From the NCBI GenBank assembly GCA_030592565.1, contig JAUVIX010000121.1, positions 1 through 9,703 on the forward strand: a DNA stretch of 9,703 nt. The letters run 5' to 3'. The stretch is from Chlorobiota bacterium. GTDB taxonomy: Bacteria > Bacteroidota > Bacteroidia > Bacteroidales > JAADJA01. Numbering within the stretch: the first letter of the stretch is position 1; every line of letters begins with the position of its first letter. The notes beneath the pieces were generated by a model that was given only the letters and a program-made list of their open reading frames with translations, searched no databases and was not told the origin of the DNA. Both the position numbers and the translations under genes were made by a program. Below, piece after piece: positions 7,113 to 9,703 of this stretch.

Positions 7113-8549
7113 CTAAATCCCTATGCCGTAGTAAGCACTTTGACCGTTTGGATAAATTCCTTCTATTAGTATTCCTCCACGTTTTCCTTCAATCTCTCTT
7201 TTTAGATCGTCAACACTAAAGATCGGTTTATTATCAACATTCAAAATTATGAATCCTTCCCTTATACCTGCATCCCTGAATTTACCACCGGCGACATCGT
7301 CAACTTTTATGCCATGGTCAATTTTTAAATAGTACATCTCTCCATCGGTTAAAGGTTTAAATGACGCACCAAATATTCTGATGTAGCTATTTTTTACCAG
7401 ATCGGTATTGCCGTCGCTGTTTGTAAGTGTAACTTCAAGCTGCATCGGCTTTCCCTTGCGCATAATCTCTATCTCAATTTTATCTCCCGGGCGATGTGTT
7501 CCAACTGCCTCAAGAAATGTTGATTTTGAATCAACTTTACGATTATCAATTTTTACAATAACATCCCCTGGCTTGATTCCGGCGGCCTCAGCGGCCCCAC
7601 TACCAAGAACCTTTACAACGTAAACACCTTTGACCTCATCAAGTTTTTTCTCCTTTGCAAATTTACTATCAATTTCGGTAAATGTAATTCCAAGATATGC
7701 CCTTTGCACACCACCGTAATTCATAAAATCATCCATCACTTTCTTTACAATATTTACAGGTATTGCAAAGGAATATCCGGTATAATTTCCGGTATTTGAT
7801 GCAATGGCAGCATTTATCCCAATCAGTTCTCCTTTTGTATTAACCAGTGCTCCGCCGCTATTTCCTCTGTTAACGGCAGCGTCAGTCTGAATAAATGATT
7901 CTATTGCAGTGTTAGAGCCCAGTATATTAATATTTCTTGCTTTTGCACTTACAATCCCTGCCGTTACAGTAGATGTAAGATTAAACGGATTCCCAACAGC
8001 CAGCACCCACTCTCCGACTTTTAAATCGTTGGAATTGCCATAATTTAGATAGGGCAGATCGTTGGCATCAATTTTTATCAAAGCCAGATCGGTTGAAGGG
8101 TCATTCCCAATAAGTAATGCATCATAAGTTCGATTGTCATTAATAGTCACCTCAAGACGGGCAGTCTCTTGAACAACATGATTATTTGTTACGATATAAC
8201 CATCAGGCGAAATTATTACTCCTGATCCCGATGCAATGATTGGAACAGGAATACCTTGATTTCCATAAAAATAATCATTGAAAAAGTCAAAGAAGTTATT
8301 GTAAACCTGATTTCTTCGCCTTAGTTCCGATTTTATATGAACAACTGCATGTACCGATTTGTCAGCAGCATCAACAAAATCAGGCCCCACAACCGATATC
8401 GGTGATGTATAGCTTGCCTGAACAACAGGAACTTGCTCCTGTATTACCTTAACTTCTGATAAATAATTTTTTTCAAAAATCTTATATATAGCTACCGAAA
8501 TAAAACCGGCTAAAACCGTAAGTAAAAATATTCCAAATATCTTTTTCAT
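7113..8549 (-). CDS. DegP/HtrA-family periplasmic serine protease with two PDZ domains
   Basis: A 478-residue Do-like (HtrA/DegQ) protease-chaperone of the cell envelope. The N terminus is a basic start plus hydrophobic segment (about 4-23) without an obvious cleavage site, so it may be a signal anchor to the inner membrane. The chymotrypsin-like domain covers about 55-270 and has an intact triad: H124 in TNNHVV, D154 in STDLALIKID, and S231 in GNSGGALVN. VLAVGNPF and FAIPVNIV also match the family. PDZ 1 is about 285-375, with the carboxylate-binding YLGITF at 285-290 and AAGIKPGDVIVKID. PDZ 2 is about 400-470, with DAGIREGFIILNVDNKPI. Length and layout match DegP/DegQ. Such enzymes degrade or hold misfolded periplasmic and outer-membrane proteins. 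No clear terminator follows it before the rpoD promoter, so some read-through into rpoD is possible. The stop codon is TAG. I leave the symbol blank because degP, degQ and htrA cannot be told apart here. Confidence 0.95.
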   Translation of the reverse strand: MKKIFGIFLLTVLAGFISVAIYKIFEKNYLSEVKVIQEQVPVVQASYTSPISVVGPDFVDAADKSVHAVVHIKSELRRRNQVYNNFFDFFNDYFYGNQGIPVPIIASGSGVIISPDGYIVTNNHVVQETARLEVTINDNRTYDALLIGNDPSTDLALIKIDANDLPYLNYGNSNDLKVGEWVLAVGNPFNLTSTVTAGIVSAKARNINILGSNTAIESFIQTDAAVNRGNSGGALVNTKGELIGINAAIASNTGNYTGYSFAIPVNIVKKVMDDFMNYGGVQRAYLGITFTEIDSKFAKEKKLDEVKGVYVVKVLGSGAAEAAGIKPGDVIVKIDNRKVDSKSTFLEAVGTHRPGDKIEIEIMRKGKPMQLEVTLTNSDGNTDLVKNSYIRIFGASFKPLTDGEMYYLKIDHGIKVDDVAGGKFRDAGIREGFIILNVDNKPIFSVDDLKREIEGKRGGILIEGIYPNGQSAYYGIGI

Positions 8550-8789
8550 AGCAATAGTATTTAATGAAACAACATAAATTCAAATTTGTTTATTAATTAT
8601 TCAAAAATTGTAATTCTAAATCAATTTGTACTTTCTGCCGGATATAAGATAATAACGACTGAATATTCAACCTGTTTTATACTGAATGTTAAATATTGTT
8701 AACCTGAGAACGAAATGTTTAGGTTGTTTTATCAAGTAGAAAGTCGGTGGTTGAAATGAAAATTATTCAACTAATTAAATAAATACAAT

Positions 8790-8797
8790 TAACTTTG
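8790..8797 (+). promoter_or_regulatory. Probable -7 promoter element for dapF
   Basis: The plus strand reads TAACTTTG, an exact TAnnTTTG match, 39 bp before the dapF ATG, giving a leader of about 33 nt. A -33 TTTG is not seen. The 5-bp inverted repeat CCGAT-AC-ATCGG (8803-8814) sits right at the expected transcript start. An alternative upstream TTG start for dapF (8795) falls inside this element, which argues against that start. Confidence 0.45.
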
Positions 8798-8836
8798 TGC
8801 TGCCGATACATCGGTATTGAGAAGATAGAAGTGCAA

Positions 8837-9625
8837 ATGAACCTTGTCTTTCATAAATATCACGGGACAGGAAATGATTTTATTCTTATTGATAACCGGA
8901 GCGATATTTTTAGGCCGGAAGAAAAGATCATATCCGCATTATGCCATCGCAGACTTGGGATAGGAGCTGATGGACTGATGACTCTTAACAGCCATCCTGA
9001 AACTGACTTTGCTATGAAGTACTATAATGCCGATGGTCACGAAGGTACGATGTGTGGCAATGGTGGGAGGTGCATCACAGCTTTTGCCAAATCATTAAAT
9101 ATAATTGATTCGGAAACATCATTCCAGGCAGTGGATGGTATTCACAAAGCTAAAATTCTTACAGAATTTGGGAACATATCAGTAGTGTCATTAAAGATGC
9201 AGGATGTAATTTTTTCAGAGCAAAAGGAGGGCTATTTCTTTCTCGATACAGGCTCTCCTCATTATATCGAATTTGTAAATAGTATTGAAGAAAGAGATAT
9301 TTTTGATGAAGGGAAAAAGATAAGATGGGATAAAAGGTTTCAGCCTGGTGGTACAAATGTTAATTTTGCGGAATTGGATGGTGATAAGCTAAAGGTAGCA
9401 ACTTTTGAACGTGGTGTTGAGGATGTTACTCTCTCTTGTGGAACAGGAGTCACGGCTTCTGCACTTGCAGCAGCAGTAATCACGGGTGTTAAAAAGGGCT
9501 CCTTTGATATCCTAACTGATGGGGGAGGACTTAAAGTTTATTTTGAAAATATAGAAGATAAATTTACTGACATTTGGCTTGAAGGGCAGGCAGAGAGAGT
9601 TTTTTCAGGTGAAATTGAGATTTGA
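8837..9625 (+). CDS. dapF: Diaminopimelate epimerase
   Basis: A 262-residue enzyme that converts LL-diaminopimelate to the meso form in the cytosol, supplying lysine and the peptidoglycan cross-linking residue. It is a PLP-independent two-cysteine racemase made of two similar halves. The substrate-binding start is FHKYHGTGNDFILIDN (5-20). The first catalytic cysteine is C73 in TMCGNGGRC, and the second is C201 in LSCGTGVTASALAA. FLDTGSPHYIEF (135-146) and PGGTNVNFAEL (170-180) are also typical. Both cysteines and the usual length are intact. I chose the ATG at 8837 and not a TTG 42 bp earlier. The later start begins the family's N terminus directly, while the earlier one overlaps the likely promoter. 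The sugar-phosphate mutase gene follows 23 bp after the stop, suggesting a two-gene transcript. The gene is divergent from the protease gene. Confidence 0.97.
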   Translation: MNLVFHKYHGTGNDFILIDNRSDIFRPEEKIISALCHRRLGIGADGLMTLNSHPETDFAMKYYNADGHEGTMCGNGGRCITAFAKSLNIIDSETSFQAVDGIHKAKILTEFGNISVVSLKMQDVIFSEQKEGYFFLDTGSPHYIEFVNSIEERDIFDEGKKIRWDKRFQPGGTNVNFAELDGDKLKVATFERGVEDVTLSCGTGVTASALAAAVITGVKKGSFDILTDGGGLKVYFENIEDKFTDIWLEGQAERVFSGEIEI

Positions 9626-9648
9626 AAATGAATGTCAAAACTTAAAAA

Positions 9649-9703
9649 ATGGTAAGGGCTTTTCATGCATACGATATTAGAGGTGTTTACGGCACAGACT
9701 TCG
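9649..9703 (+). CDS. Phosphomannomutase/phosphoglucomutase (first 18 codons, cut by window edge)
   Basis: Only MVRAFHAYDIRGVYGTDF is present. The motif AFxAYDIRGxYGxDF is the characteristic N terminus of bacterial phosphomannomutase/phosphoglucomutase (AlgC/ManB-like alpha-D-phosphohexomutases), which interconvert hexose 1- and 6-phosphates for polysaccharide and nucleotide-sugar synthesis. The YDIRG Arg normally lies in the active-site cleft. An in-frame TAA at 9643-9645 rules out any start further upstream. It begins 23 bp after the dapF stop with an A-rich leader (AAAAAATG), so the two are probably cotranscribed. The catalytic phosphoserine domain lies beyond the window, so which hexose is preferred cannot be judged. 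Confidence 0.8.
   Translation, partial: MVRAFHAYDIRGVYGTDF

Noticed and set aside
8550..8640. A promoter for the degP-type gene
   Set aside because: Candidates such as CAAATTTG near 8581-8588 or TACTATTG next to the start codon miss the consensus or would leave no leader; none is good enough to report.
8701..8725. Imperfect stem AACCT/AGGTT followed by a short T-run between degP and dapF
   Set aside because: It has only five Watson-Crick pairs before wobble pairs, and there is no gene end nearby for it to terminate.
8795..8836. Upstream TTG start adding 14 residues to dapF
   Set aside because: The TTG lies in the probable -7 promoter element and the extra residues (MCCRYIGIEKIEVQ) are not part of the family's N terminus.

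Overview
The window looks like chromosomal DNA of a low-GC member of the Bacteroidota, probably an environmental Bacteroidales/Marinilabiliales-type lineage (the phylum call is firm, the order-level call is a guess). The evidence is a partial GldF gliding-motility permease, a short primary sigma factor of 288 residues without region 1.1, A-rich translation leaders without Shine-Dalgarno sequences, and several promoters of the Bacteroidota type (TTTG, about 20 bp, TAnnTTTG).

Layout. Position 1-237 (minus) is the start of gldF, running off the left edge. A divergent AT-rich gap leads to a dihydroorotate-dehydrogenase-like flavoprotein (422-1408, plus). This converges, with only 3 bp between the stop codons, on a DUF4197-type lipoprotein gene (1412-2185, minus) that is split by one in-frame amber codon. 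Immediately upstream of it, in the same direction, is pyrG (CTP synthase, 2215-3828). A 639-bp non-coding stretch follows. It holds a hairpin-rich element at 3958-4207, an AT-rich segment and the terminator of the next gene. Then come a long-form glyceraldehyde-3-phosphate dehydrogenase (4468-5943, minus), a strong terminator, the primary sigma factor rpoD (6063-6929, minus) with a textbook promoter, and a two-PDZ DegP/HtrA protease (7113-8549, minus). Divergent from that is dapF (8837-9625, plus), followed 23 bp later by the start of a phosphomannomutase/phosphoglucomutase gene that runs off the right edge.

How the genes relate. Most are core housekeeping genes: pyrimidine nucleotide synthesis, central carbon metabolism, transcription, envelope protein quality control, and lysine/peptidoglycan precursor and sugar-phosphate supply. 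They are mostly separate transcription units. pyrG with the DUF4197 gene, and dapF with the sugar-phosphate mutase gene, look like two-gene transcripts. I see no transposase, phage gene, CRISPR array, tRNA or rRNA.

The points most worth checking are the amber codon in the DUF4197 gene, the structured intergenic element between pyrG and gap, the loss of the catalytic loop residue in the PyrD-like protein, and a gap promoter that appears to be nested in the rpoD terminator. I found no convincing new multi-gene system here.
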